Below are positions 9,057-16,543 of a DNA stretch of 64,000 bases, piece by piece. The translations under genes and the position numbers were made by a program. Each line of letters starts with the position of its first letter. Within the stretch, counting starts at the first letter, position 1. The notes beneath the pieces are model-generated. The model saw nothing but the letters and a program-made list of their open reading frames with translations, was not told the DNA's origin and searched no databases. Origin of the DNA: Aliiroseovarius halocynthiae (GTDB lineage: Bacteria > Pseudomonadota > Alphaproteobacteria > Rhodobacterales > Rhodobacteraceae). The stretch lies in NCBI RefSeq assembly GCF_007004645.1, contig NZ_ML660024.1, positions 95,041-159,040 of the forward strand, given 5' to 3'.

Positions 9057-9695
9057 ATGACCCGTCTTCTTCCTGGCGTTATCGCCATGGCCGCCATTGT
9101 CGTGGCCTCAAACATTCTGGTGCAATTTTTGTTCGGCCAATGGCTGACATGGGGCGCCTTCACCTATCCGCTTGCCTTCCTTGTGACCGACGTGATGAAC
9201 CGCGTCTATGGCGTTTCGGCCGCGCGCAAAGTTGTCTTTGCGGGCTTCGTCACCGGTGTTGTCTGCTCGCTTATCGGCAGTCAAATTATGCTGCAGGGCG
9301 ATGGATATGAATATGCCGCCGTTCCGCTGCGCGTCGCCGTGGCATCCGGCATTGCCTTCCTGTCGGCCCAACTTCTGGACATCGCAATCTTCAACAAACT
9401 GCGCCAAAGTCAGTGGTGGAAAGCGCCACTTGCTTCGACTTTGGTGGGATCCGTCGTCGATACCGCACTGTTCTTCACAATCGCGTTCTCGGCATCAGTG
9501 ACGTTTTTCAGCGCCTCTGCGAATGATGCAATCAGCTGGGCGTGGGACGCCATTCCCCTCCTGGGCATGGGCCCCGAGGCCCCCCTATGGGTGTCGTTGG
9601 CCATCGCTGATTGGTCGGTGAAACTGGCGCTTGCCTTGATCGCGCTGGTGCCGTTCCGCGTCCTCGTCACGAAACTTTCACCAAATCCTGCGTGA
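9057..9695 (+). CDS. Queuosine precursor transporter (VUT/YhhQ family)
   Basis: A 212-residue integral membrane protein with about six hydrophobic segments. The block YPLAFLVTDVMNRVYG is characteristic of the VUT family (PF02592, COG1738), whose E. coli member YhhQ imports preQ0/preQ1 for queuosine tRNA modification. Start at 9057 is chosen by family N-terminus (MTRLLPG); an upstream ATG at 9036 lies inside the leader stem. The ribosome-binding site is weak and buried in the leader hairpin described separately. No queuosine biosynthesis gene is next to it. Confidence 0.88.
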   Translation: MTRLLPGVIAMAAIVVASNILVQFLFGQWLTWGAFTYPLAFLVTDVMNRVYGVSAARKVVFAGFVTGVVCSLIGSQIMLQGDGYEYAAVPLRVAVASGIAFLSAQLLDIAIFNKLRQSQWWKAPLASTLVGSVVDTALFFTIAFSASVTFFSASANDAISWAWDAIPLLGMGPEAPLWVSLAIADWSVKLALALIALVPFRVLVTKLSPNPA

Positions 9696-9763
9696 AAAGT
9701 TTTGACAAACGCAAAATATATGGCACGCTCCTAGATATAGAAACAGCGAGAAAGGAGGTGTCC

Positions 9764-9805
9764 ATGTCAAGAGATACAACGGAGCGAGGTGCCGGGACAG
9801 TCTAG
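9764..9805 (+). CDS. 13-codon mini-ORF within the structured RNA
   Basis: The ORF MSRDTTERGAGTV follows an ideal ribosome-binding site (AAAGGAGGTG, five bases between GGAGG and ATG). Its SD is exactly complementary to CACCTCCT 113 nt downstream. It might be translated as a tiny peptide, serve as a leader whose translation controls RNA folding, or be fortuitous. No homologue is recognised. Confidence 0.35.
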   Translation: MSRDTTERGAGTV

Positions 9806-9892
9806 GTCGCGACTTTTCGGGGCAGCCCCCGGATCGGAACGCGGGCCGAATTGACATATGTCTAACCGGCCCCACCTCCTACATTCTCGAAA

Positions 9893-9919
9893 GGGTCGTC
9901 CCACTGGGCGGCCCTTTTT
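9893..9919 (+). terminator. Rho-independent terminator of the structured RNA
   Basis: Arms GGGTCGTCC and GGGCGGCCC form a 9-bp stem with two G-U pairs and a short loop, followed directly by TTTTT (9915-9919). Confidence 0.88.
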
Positions 9920-10067
9920 CGTTACCCCCGTTTCCGTCCACTCCTCAATTCGCAAGAGAGTTTCCACATTCAACTGCGTTCAAATTCCCTGCCTCTCGCT
10001 ACGCTCGAACAGGATTTTGAACACTTCTTCGATTAACTGTCGTGTGGAAACACTTTAAGATGCCTGC
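9920..10067 (+). other. Intergenic region upstream of arfB
   Basis: Holds an inverted repeat GTTTCCACA (9960-9968) / TGTGGAAAC (about 10043-10051) that would enclose about 75 nt just before arfB. It could be a regulatory structure; nothing else is seen. Confidence 0.3.
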
Positions 10068-10487
10068 ATGATCCACGTGACAGACGATATCACCCTGCAA
10101 GATTGGGAGCTCAGCGAAAGCTTTTCGCGCTCATCCGGCCCCGGCGGGCAGAATGTGAACAAGGTATCAACAGCGGTCGAGCTGCGGTTCGAAGCCGCCC
10201 GCTCCCCTCATCTGACGCCAGCTGTGAAGGCACGGCTAAAGCGCATTGCGGGCCGCAAATGGGCGCAAGACGGCGCGATTACCATCCGGGTCGAGGATAC
10301 CCGCAGCCAAGCCCGAAACCGCGAGATCGCCGCCGAACGCCTGGCCGAGATGATCCGGAAAGCGCTGGTCGCGCCTAAGCGACGCATCCCAACCAAGCCC
10401 ACCAAGGGGTCGCAGCGCCGGCGCATGGATACCAAGACCAAGCGCGGGCAAGTTAAGGCTTTGCGTGGGCGGGTAACAGATGACTGA
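10068..10487 (+). CDS. arfB: Alternative ribosome-rescue peptidyl-tRNA hydrolase ArfB
   Basis: A 139-residue protein with the release-factor GGQ motif in SSGPGGQNVNK and the C-terminal basic tail (about residues 100-135: KRRIPTKPTKGSQRRR...) that plugs the mRNA channel of stalled ribosomes in ArfB/YaeJ/ICT1 proteins. It hydrolyses peptidyl-tRNA on ribosomes lacking a stop codon. Length equals the E. coli protein. ATG 10068 starts the conserved domain directly. It stands alone on the + strand, with a 100 bp gap to the next gene. Confidence 0.95.
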   Translation: MIHVTDDITLQDWELSESFSRSSGPGGQNVNKVSTAVELRFEAARSPHLTPAVKARLKRIAGRKWAQDGAITIRVEDTRSQARNREIAAERLAEMIRKALVAPKRRIPTKPTKGSQRRRMDTKTKRGQVKALRGRVTDD

Positions 10488-10584
10488 CTATTTACTTAAC
10501 AACGCAATTATTTTGGCGTAGCATCCGCGCATGGCAGGGTCTGCTACCAACGGACCGCACCATCCAAACACAGTGGGGCATGAC

Positions 10585-11862
10585 ATGGCTGAAACTTCTT
10601 CGATCCTAGACAAACGCGCGCGGCTTCTTGGCCCGAACATGACAACGTTCTATCGCGACCCCGTTCACATCATACGGGGTGAAGGCGCGTGGCTGTGGGA
10701 TGCCGGCGGGAACCGCTATCTGGACTGCTACAACAACGTCCCGCATGTCGGCCACGCGCATCCGAAAGTGGTCGAGGCGATCACCCAACAGGCCGCGACC
10801 CTGAACACCCACACACGATATCTGCACGAAGGCATTCTGGATTACGCCGAGCGTCTGACCAACACGATGGATCATAGGCTTGATACGATGATCATGGTCT
10901 GCACCGGGTCCGAAGCAAACGACATTGCGCTACGCATGGGCCGCGCGATGACTGGCAAAGTAGGGATCATCTGCACCGACAACACCTATCACGGCAATAC
11001 CGATCTGGTCAGCCACATGTCCGCCAAAAGGACTCCAATCGGCGGTGCGGTGGATTGGGTGAGAAAGGTGCCCTCACCCGACACGCTCAACCCACTTGGA
11101 GGCAGTACCGAGTCGCAGGCACAAGCCTTCGCAGACAGCGTCCAGCACGCGATTAGCGAGCTGGACGCAGAAGGGCACGGGTTCGGAACGCTGATCCTTG
11201 ACCCATTCTTTGCCAATGAAGGGTTTCCGGAGCTGCCGAAAGGGTTCCTAGATCCAACGGTCGAGGTCGTGCGGCGTGCTGGCGGGATTATCATCGCAGA
11301 TGAGGTGCAGCCGGGTTTTGGACGCACAGGGCGTAACTTTTGGGGACATGATCGGATTGGGCTGGCGCCCGACATCGTGACGATGGGCAAACCGATGGGT
11401 AACGGGCATCCTGTCGCAGCAGTGGTCACCCGACCCGAAATCATGGCCGAGTTCCGCACGCGCTTTGGATACTTCAATACGTTCGGCGGGAACCCGGTTT
11501 CAGCGGCGGCGGCAATGGCGGTTCTGGAAGTTCTGGAAGAAGAGAAGCTGGTCGAGAACGCACGGGACACCGGCGACTACGCCCTCGAATTACTTAAGGA
11601 ACTAAAGCATCCGATGATCGCGGACACGCGCGGCGCGGGGATGTTCATGGGGATCGAGTTCACGCGGGATGGTGACCCGCAAGGGGCGGCTGGGTTCTGT
11701 AAAGATCTGGTCGAGGACATGCGCAATCGGGGCGTGCTGTTGCACCTTGTCGGCCGCTATTACCACGGGATCAAAATCCGCCCGCCGATGTGCTTTGACA
11801 GAAGCCAAGCGGAGCTGTTGGTCGAAAAACTGGACGCTTCACTGAAGGCCTTGCCTGTATGA
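10585..11862 (+). CDS. Class III aminotransferase-fold PLP enzyme, phospho-lyase-like
   Basis: A 425-residue PLP enzyme of the AGXT2-like branch: N-terminal [17 protein letters not shown], cofactor contacts CTGSEAND and [11 protein letters not shown], and the Schiff-base Lys in [10 protein letters not shown]. Start at ATG 10585 is preferred because family similarity begins at [12 protein letters not shown]; an upstream ATG at 10531 would add 18 unconserved residues. Relatives include ethanolamine-phosphate and 5-phosphohydroxylysine phospho-lyases, which eliminate phosphate rather than transaminate. The stop overlaps the start of a kinase gene by ATGA, which supports a kinase-then-phospho-lyase pathway. 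The substrate is inferred only. Confidence 0.88.
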   Translation: MAETSSILDKRARLLGPNMTTFYRDPVHIIRGEGAWLWDAGGNRYLDCYNNVPHVGHAHPKVVEAITQQAATLNTHTRYLHEGILDYAERLTNTMDHRLDTMIMVCTGSEANDIALRMGRAMTGKVGIICTDNTYHGNTDLVSHMSAKRTPIGGAVDWVRKVPSPDTLNPLGGSTESQAQAFADSVQHAISELDAEGHGFGTLILDPFFANEGFPELPKGFLDPTVEVVRRAGGIIIADEVQPGFGRTGRNFWGHDRIGLAPDIVTMGKPMGNGHPVAAVVTRPEIMAEFRTRFGYFNTFGGNPVSAAAAMAVLEVLEEEKLVENARDTGDYALELLKELKHPMIADTRGAGMFMGIEFTRDGDPQGAAGFCKDLVEDMRNRGVLLHLVGRYYHGIKIRPPMCFDRSQAELLVEKLDASLKALPV

Positions 11863-12803
11863 ATACCGTTTTGAAGCAAGCACTTAAAGCTTGGGGCGCG
11901 CAGCATGTGCGGATGATCAAGGATCGCGAGAATGCGGTGCATGAAGTGCGGGTCGCAGGCAAGCCTGCGGCGCTGCGGTTGCACCGTCCGAGGTATCAAT
12001 CTGCGGCCGCCATTCAGTCAGAACTCGATTGGATGGACGCGCTGGCTGCGAAGGGGATGCAGGTGCCCTCGCCCATCCCGACGACGGGTGGAGAGCTCGT
12101 CTTTTCTGTGGGCGCCGACCAGTTGGCGACGATGGTGACGTGGGTCGATGGCGCGCCAATTGGGGAAGGTGGCGTGCCGATGGAAGGCTCGGCAGAGGAG
12201 CAGGCCGCGCTGTACCGAAAGGTCGGGACAGAGCTTGCGAAACTGCACAATCTGACGGACGGGATCACCCTGCCCGAGGGCTTCACCCGGCACCGTTGGG
12301 ACATCCCGGGACTGCTGGGGGAAGACCCGTTTTGGGGGCGGTTTTGGGAGTGTCCGGCACTGAACGAGGACGACCGGAACATGGTTCTGCGGGCGCGGGC
12401 TGTGGCGCATGATTTGGCCTCGGTCTTCCTTGAAAATGGGGCGGATTTTGGGTTGATCCACGCGGATGCTCTGCGCGAGAATGTATTCACAGACAACGAC
12501 ACCCTAACCCTGATCGACTTTGACGATGCAGGGTTTGGCTTTCGTCTGTATGACCTTGCAGTGATGATGACCCAGAACGTTGACGAGCCCGCATATGAGG
12601 CGATCAAAACGGCGGCGCTGGCAGGGTATCGGGAGCATCGAGCGCTGAGCCAAGAGGCGGAAGACCTGCTGCCCATGTTCCTGATGATGCGCCGCTTTGC
12701 CTCGATGGGCTGGGCGGTTCCGCGATACGACCCGACCGGCCCCGAGGTCGCCAGCTATACCCAAAAAGCCGTCACCGCCGCCCGGAATTTCCTTGGGGGA
12801 TGA
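11859..12803 (+). CDS. Aminoglycoside phosphotransferase-fold kinase (hydroxylysine/homoserine kinase-like)
   Basis: A 314-residue APH-fold protein with the catalytic loop LIHADALRENVF (HxDxxxxN) and the Mg-binding LIDFDDAGFG. It begins within the last codon and stop of the preceding aminotransferase-fold gene (ATGA), so the two are translationally coupled. In animals a kinase of this fold (HYKK) phosphorylates hydroxylysine and a partner of the AGXT2-like family removes the phosphate; the same pair of folds here suggests an amino-alcohol or hydroxy-amino-acid degradation unit. An alternative is ethanolamine or choline-type substrates. Cytosolic. Confidence 0.85.
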   Translation: MNTVLKQALKAWGAQHVRMIKDRENAVHEVRVAGKPAALRLHRPRYQSAAAIQSELDWMDALAAKGMQVPSPIPTTGGELVFSVGADQLATMVTWVDGAPIGEGGVPMEGSAEEQAALYRKVGTELAKLHNLTDGITLPEGFTRHRWDIPGLLGEDPFWGRFWECPALNEDDRNMVLRARAVAHDLASVFLENGADFGLIHADALRENVFTDNDTLTLIDFDDAGFGFRLYDLAVMMTQNVDEPAYEAIKTAALAGYREHRALSQEAEDLLPMFLMMRRFASMGWAVPRYDPTGPEVASYTQKAVTAARNFLGG

Positions 12804-12857
12804 GGGCCGCGTGACGAGCGGACATGTTTAAACCTTCTAACGTGGGACGGGGCCGGG

Positions 12858-12884
12858 TTTTGAAGGTTTTGAAGGTTTTGAAGG
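12858..12884. repeat. Three exact tandem copies of TTTTGAAGG
   Basis: Three consecutive 9-base units fill 12858-12884, between the kinase stop and the convergent pentapeptide-repeat gene. Length is a multiple of three, but no ORF uses it. Possibly a slippage product. Confidence 0.9.
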
Positions 12885-12904
12885 TGGTCTATTCAAAGTG
12901 AACT

Positions 12905-14449
12905 TTATCCTCGAATTTTCCAATGGTAGTCGCCGGAAACTGAAACTAGCCCATGACGGTCAACAGGGGCGTGACCATGCTTGAGAATATTGAACATGTC
13001 TGTGAGAACTATCCGATTGTCTGAGACATAAGCATGCGAGATAAAATCATCTAACTCTAGATCGCTTACGACCACAGTATCCATACCCATGAACACGTAT
13101 GTGGGTGGAGCAATTCCAACCCTTGGAAACTCATGTAACCACGTTGAAAGCTGCAACGCTTTGTCTTTGTCGGAAACATAAGACGTAGTTCTATCGGCAT
13201 GCTTCACCAGGTGCGGGGCAAGGTGAGGCATTAAGTTCGTGTCTACATCTGCCGCCGCTAGAATGATTTGACTAATACTTTCGAGTGCAGTCGATTTCCT
13301 CGCAACCAATTGCTCTAGCGCACCAAGCAAGCATCGGCACCCCATACTGTGAGCAATTACATTGACACCAATGTCGCCAACATGAAGAACATGGCTTTCG
13401 ATGAAATCGGCAAGCGCATATTTGCTATGTTCAACCGAAGCTTCATCTGCGGGGTATCCTAGAAGCTTGCCCTTGGAGGGCCACGAAAACAAGCCTATGC
13501 CTTGGCCGATTCCTAGATGGAGACCGATCTGTGCCGCTCGCAACACCCCTTCCTCGAAAGTGGTATTGTAGCCATGCACAAAGATCGTAGGTCGTGCTTT
13601 TTCCTTCATTTTTTCAGCAGTTCTGACAAGATGCGACCAGAACAATGCATCGTTTAGCTCAATGTAGTTTTCAATTCTTAAGCTTGCGTCTTTTTTGTTA
13701 AACAAACGCTTCCAGAGCCGAGAGCCAATAAAGCCAAGGCTCTTTTCCTCCGGCAGTATAACCTCGCAGAGACCAAGGCTTGTGGTTGTGGCCTTATGGC
13801 TGTCGTATCCCACTAATTCGCCACGTTCATAGATCGGGCGGCGTGTTGTCCCATAGTAGACATCATACTTCGCTTTCCGGGTCCGATCATCTTCTACCGC
13901 ACTTCGTTGGATATCACCGGCCCGCTCCGGCAGCTTAGCTATCTTTGCTTCGTTATACGTTGCAACTGTCGCATATTCGCGAAAGCTCTGGTCACCAATG
14001 GCTTCCCTCTGGCTCTCGGAAAGCGCGGTTTCAACAAATTCGGTCCCAATGACTTCAGCTTCGTAAAGCCGTGCCTCAGTTAAATCGGTTTCTTGGAAAA
14101 CTGCGTTACCGAAGAGAGCCCTAGTTCCATCAATTGCTGTCAGATCAGCGCGTATGAATTTTGCATTCTCAAAGTTGGATTTAGATAAGTCGGCACCGCA
14201 CAGTTTTGCGTCGGAGAAGTTCGCTCTGGCAAAATTCATATCCGAGAGATCTGCATCCTTCAGATCAGCGCCCGATAGGTCAATTCTCTCAAAAGTTCTT
14301 GATGTTTTAGGCTGATCTCGAAAGTCGTGAGGAAGGTGTTGGAAAAACCGGATTCCTGATAAGTCTGGCCTGAAATCAATTCGCTTACGCCGGAGGTTCC
14401 ATTTGCTTACACCTTCCGCAAGCCATTTCACGTGCCATTCATTTGCCAT
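12905..14449 (-). CDS. Pentapeptide-repeat protein fused to DUF900-type alpha/beta hydrolase
   Basis: A 514-residue protein. Residues about 50-150 carry pentapeptide repeats (LSGADLKDADLSDMNFARANF..., A(D/N)LxX pattern). After a linker, residues about 195-500 resemble the DUF900 (COG4782) alpha/beta-hydrolase family: YYGTTRRP, oxyanion/strand region FVHGYNTTFEEG, nucleophile elbow AHSMGCR (Ser). No signal peptide or membrane segment is evident, so it is probably cytoplasmic or peripherally bound through the repeat helix. It is visibly more AT-rich than the genes on either side and stands alone, convergent with the kinase gene, which suggests horizontal gain. Role unknown: an esterase/lipase targeted by the repeat domain is inference; a defence or effector role is possible but unsupported. 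Confidence 0.8.
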   Translation of the reverse strand: MANEWHVKWLAEGVSKWNLRRKRIDFRPDLSGIRFFQHLPHDFRDQPKTSRTFERIDLSGADLKDADLSDMNFARANFSDAKLCGADLSKSNFENAKFIRADLTAIDGTRALFGNAVFQETDLTEARLYEAEVIGTEFVETALSESQREAIGDQSFREYATVATYNEAKIAKLPERAGDIQRSAVEDDRTRKAKYDVYYGTTRRPIYERGELVGYDSHKATTTSLGLCEVILPEEKSLGFIGSRLWKRLFNKKDASLRIENYIELNDALFWSHLVRTAEKMKEKARPTIFVHGYNTTFEEGVLRAAQIGLHLGIGQGIGLFSWPSKGKLLGYPADEASVEHSKYALADFIESHVLHVGDIGVNVIAHSMGCRCLLGALEQLVARKSTALESISQIILAAADVDTNLMPHLAPHLVKHADRTTSYVSDKDKALQLSTWLHEFPRVGIAPPTYVFMGMDTVVVSDLELDDFISHAYVSDNRIVLTDMFNILKHGHAPVDRHGLVSVSGDYHWKIRG

Positions 14450-14540
14450 TGGTAATTACTCAATATCAACCATATCACAATGCAACAAACATCCATGAAT
14501 GATTTAACGATGGCAATAGAAATGCAACCCTAAGGTGGGT

Positions 14541-15833
14541 CTAAACAACAACCTCCATTCCCACCTGTTCGCCAACCCCAAACACACGCTTATAGCGCGC
14601 GATCTCATCCTTGGGCCCCATCGCCTTGTTGGGATTGTCGGAGAGCTTCACCGTCGCCCTCCCATTCGCTTTCACCGCTTTGCAGACCAGCGAGAACGGG
14701 GCGAGGGCATTGTCGGGGACGAGATCTCGGAAATCGTTCGTCAGCAGGGTTCCCCAGCCGAAGCTGGTGCGGACGCGGCCTGCGAATTGTTGGTGCAGTT
14801 CGATGATTTTGTCAGTGTCCAGACCGTCCGAGAAGATGACCATTTTCTGGGTCGGATCCTCGCCCCGGGATTTCCACCAGTTGATGGCGGTCTCGGCGCC
14901 CGTCGCGGGGTCTCCGCTGTCGATGCGGATGCCGGTCCAGCCGGCCAGCCAATCGGGCGCGTTGTCCAAAAAGCCCTGCGTGCCATAGGTGTCGGGCAAG
15001 ATGATGCGCAGGTTTCCATCGTGTTCCTCGTGCCAATCGGCAAGTACGTCATAGGGGGCCTGCGCAAGCTCGGCGTCGCCCTGCGCAAGGGCCGCATAGA
15101 CCATGGGCAGTTCGTGGGCGTTGGTGCCGATGGCTTCGATGTCGCGCTTCATGGCGATGTGGCAGTTTGAGGTGCCAACGAAGCTGCCCGGCAGCCCCTC
15201 CATCGCGGCCTGCACGCACCAGTCCTGCCAGAGGTAAGAGTGGCGGCGGCGGGTGCCAAAATCGGCAAGGCGCAGGCCGTCGAGGGTGCGGAGGCGTGCG
15301 ATCTTCTCCCACGCGCGGGTCATGGCGCGGGCGTAAAGCACTTGCAGTTCGAACTTGCCCATGCCGCGCAGGACGGCGCGCGAGCGTAGCTCCATGAGGA
15401 CGGAGAGCGCGGGGATTTCCCACAGCATGACCTCGGGCCAGGAGCCTTCGAAGGTGAGTTCGTATTGGTCGCCCACGCGTTCAAGGTGGTAGGCGGGAAG
15501 GTGCATGTTCTCGAACCACTCCATGAAGTCCGAGCGAAACATCTGGCGTTTGCCGTAGAAGGTGTTGCCGCGCAGCCATGTGCTTTCGCCGCGCGACAGG
15601 GTGAGCGAGCGGATGTGGTCCAATTGCTCGCGCAGTTCACCTTCGTCGATTAGGTCGGCCAAGGGCACGTGTTTCGAGCGGTTGATCAGGCTGAAGGTGA
15701 CCTGGGCGTCGGGCTTGTTGCGGAAGACCGACTGGCACATCAGAAGCTTGTAGAAATCCGTGTCGATCAGCGAACGGACGATCGGGTCGATCTTGAAGCT
15801 GTGATTGTAGACGCGGGTGGCAATGTCAACCAT
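14541..15833 (-). CDS. pncB: Nicotinate phosphoribosyltransferase
   Basis: A 430-residue enzyme, usual length. Begins with DTDFYKLLMCQ, the conserved N-terminal motif of NAPRTase; further family blocks include YLWQDWCVQAA, FVGTSNCHIA and GIRIDSGDP near the phosphoribosyl site. It converts nicotinate and PRPP to nicotinate mononucleotide in NAD salvage in the cytoplasm. The nicotinamidase gene lies immediately upstream with a 1 nt gap, giving the full nicotinamide-to-NaMN route in one operon. The 90 bp between its stop and the pentapeptide gene holds nothing recognisable. Confidence 0.96.
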   Translation of the reverse strand: MVDIATRVYNHSFKIDPIVRSLIDTDFYKLLMCQSVFRNKPDAQVTFSLINRSKHVPLADLIDEGELREQLDHIRSLTLSRGESTWLRGNTFYGKRQMFRSDFMEWFENMHLPAYHLERVGDQYELTFEGSWPEVMLWEIPALSVLMELRSRAVLRGMGKFELQVLYARAMTRAWEKIARLRTLDGLRLADFGTRRRHSYLWQDWCVQAAMEGLPGSFVGTSNCHIAMKRDIEAIGTNAHELPMVYAALAQGDAELAQAPYDVLADWHEEHDGNLRIILPDTYGTQGFLDNAPDWLAGWTGIRIDSGDPATGAETAINWWKSRGEDPTQKMVIFSDGLDTDKIIELHQQFAGRVRTSFGWGTLLTNDFRDLVPDNALAPFSLVCKAVKANGRATVKLSDNPNKAMGPKDEIARYKRVFGVGEQVGMEVVV

Positions 15834-15834
15834 G

Positions 15835-16443
15835 TTAAGCCTCCAATTTCACGCCTGCGGCGCGCATGTTGTCACGGGCTGCGGCGAGGGATCCATCAAG
15901 GTCGATGGCGCGGCAGGCGGCCCCTAACACGGTAACGTCGAAACCGAGTTTAGCCCCGTCGATGGCCGAGTACGCAACGCAGAAATCAGTGGCGAGGCCA
16001 ACCATGGTCAGTTTGGTGACGCCACGGGTGCGCAGGTAGCCTTCTAACCCGGTGGGGGTGGTCCGGTCATTCTCGAAGAAAGCGGAATAGCTGTCGATCT
16101 GCGGACGGAAGCCCTTGCGGATTACCATGTCGGCGGGGTCGGTCAGAAGGTCCTTGTGGAAGGCCGCGCCGTCGGTGCCCTGCACGCAGTGATCAGGCCA
16201 GAGGACTTGGGTGCCATATGGCATCTCGGTCGTCTCGAACGGGGCTTTGCCATCGTGGGACGTGGCGAAAGACGAATGGCCTGCCGGGTGCCAATCCTGC
16301 GTGAAGACTTTAACCGCGTAGTCGGGCAGCATGGCGTTGATCAAGGGGACGATTCGATCGCCCTCAGAAACAGCAAGTGCGCCGTCGGGGCAGAAATCGT
16401 TCTGCACGTCGATCACGATCAGGGCTTCATCTGCATTGCGCAT
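15835..16443 (-). CDS. pncA: Nicotinamidase (pyrazinamidase) PncA
   Basis: A 202-residue isochorismatase-fold hydrolase. The catalytic triad is visible: Asp12 in VIDVQNDF, Lys in VIRKGF, and Cys in GLATDFCV; metal-binding His residues occur in TQDWHPAGH. It deamidates nicotinamide to nicotinate, supplying pncB, which follows 1 nt downstream. ATG at 16443 follows a purine-rich GGAGGA, a good ribosome-binding site. Confidence 0.96.
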   Translation of the reverse strand: MRNADEALIVIDVQNDFCPDGALAVSEGDRIVPLINAMLPDYAVKVFTQDWHPAGHSSFATSHDGKAPFETTEMPYGTQVLWPDHCVQGTDGAAFHKDLLTDPADMVIRKGFRPQIDSYSAFFENDRTTPTGLEGYLRTRGVTKLTMVGLATDFCVAYSAIDGAKLGFDVTVLGAACRAIDLDGSLAAARDNMRAAGVKLEA

Positions 16444-16543
16444 GGGCGGTCCTCCTTGAAACTCAATGGGTAAGGACAGCGCGCAGCATGGTCAAGTGAC
16501 CGACCTTCTTGCTGCGTTTTCAGAAGGATTCCGAACAGGACAA

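Larger units (their letters stand above)
9740..9919 (+). ncRNA. Free-standing structured RNA with intrinsic terminator
   Basis: A TTGACA box at 9702-9707 lies upstream. The region folds on paper as follows: a long-range closing stem pairs GAGAA + AGGAGGTG (9748-9760) with CACCTCCT + TTCTC (9873-9888); inside are a CGGGG/CCCCCG hairpin (about 9816-9831) and a GGGCCG/CGGCCC hairpin (9843-9872) whose loop contains the palindrome GACATATGTC. It ends in a strong terminator (9893-9919). The 5' strand of the closing stem is a perfect Shine-Dalgarno followed by a 13-codon ORF, so translation and folding exclude each other. The exposed CACCTCCT could also act as an anti-Shine-Dalgarno in trans. I do not recognise it as SRP, 6S, tmRNA or RNase P RNA. 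The 5' end is approximate. Confidence 0.6.

Noticed and set aside
9740..9919. Identification as SRP RNA, 6S RNA, tmRNA or RNase P RNA
   Set aside because: None of the conserved cores, such as the GGAAGCAGC of SRP RNA, is present.
14535..15170. A 211-codon + strand frame over pncB
   Set aside because: Shadow of the highly conserved pncB on the other strand; GC-rich codon bias keeps it open.
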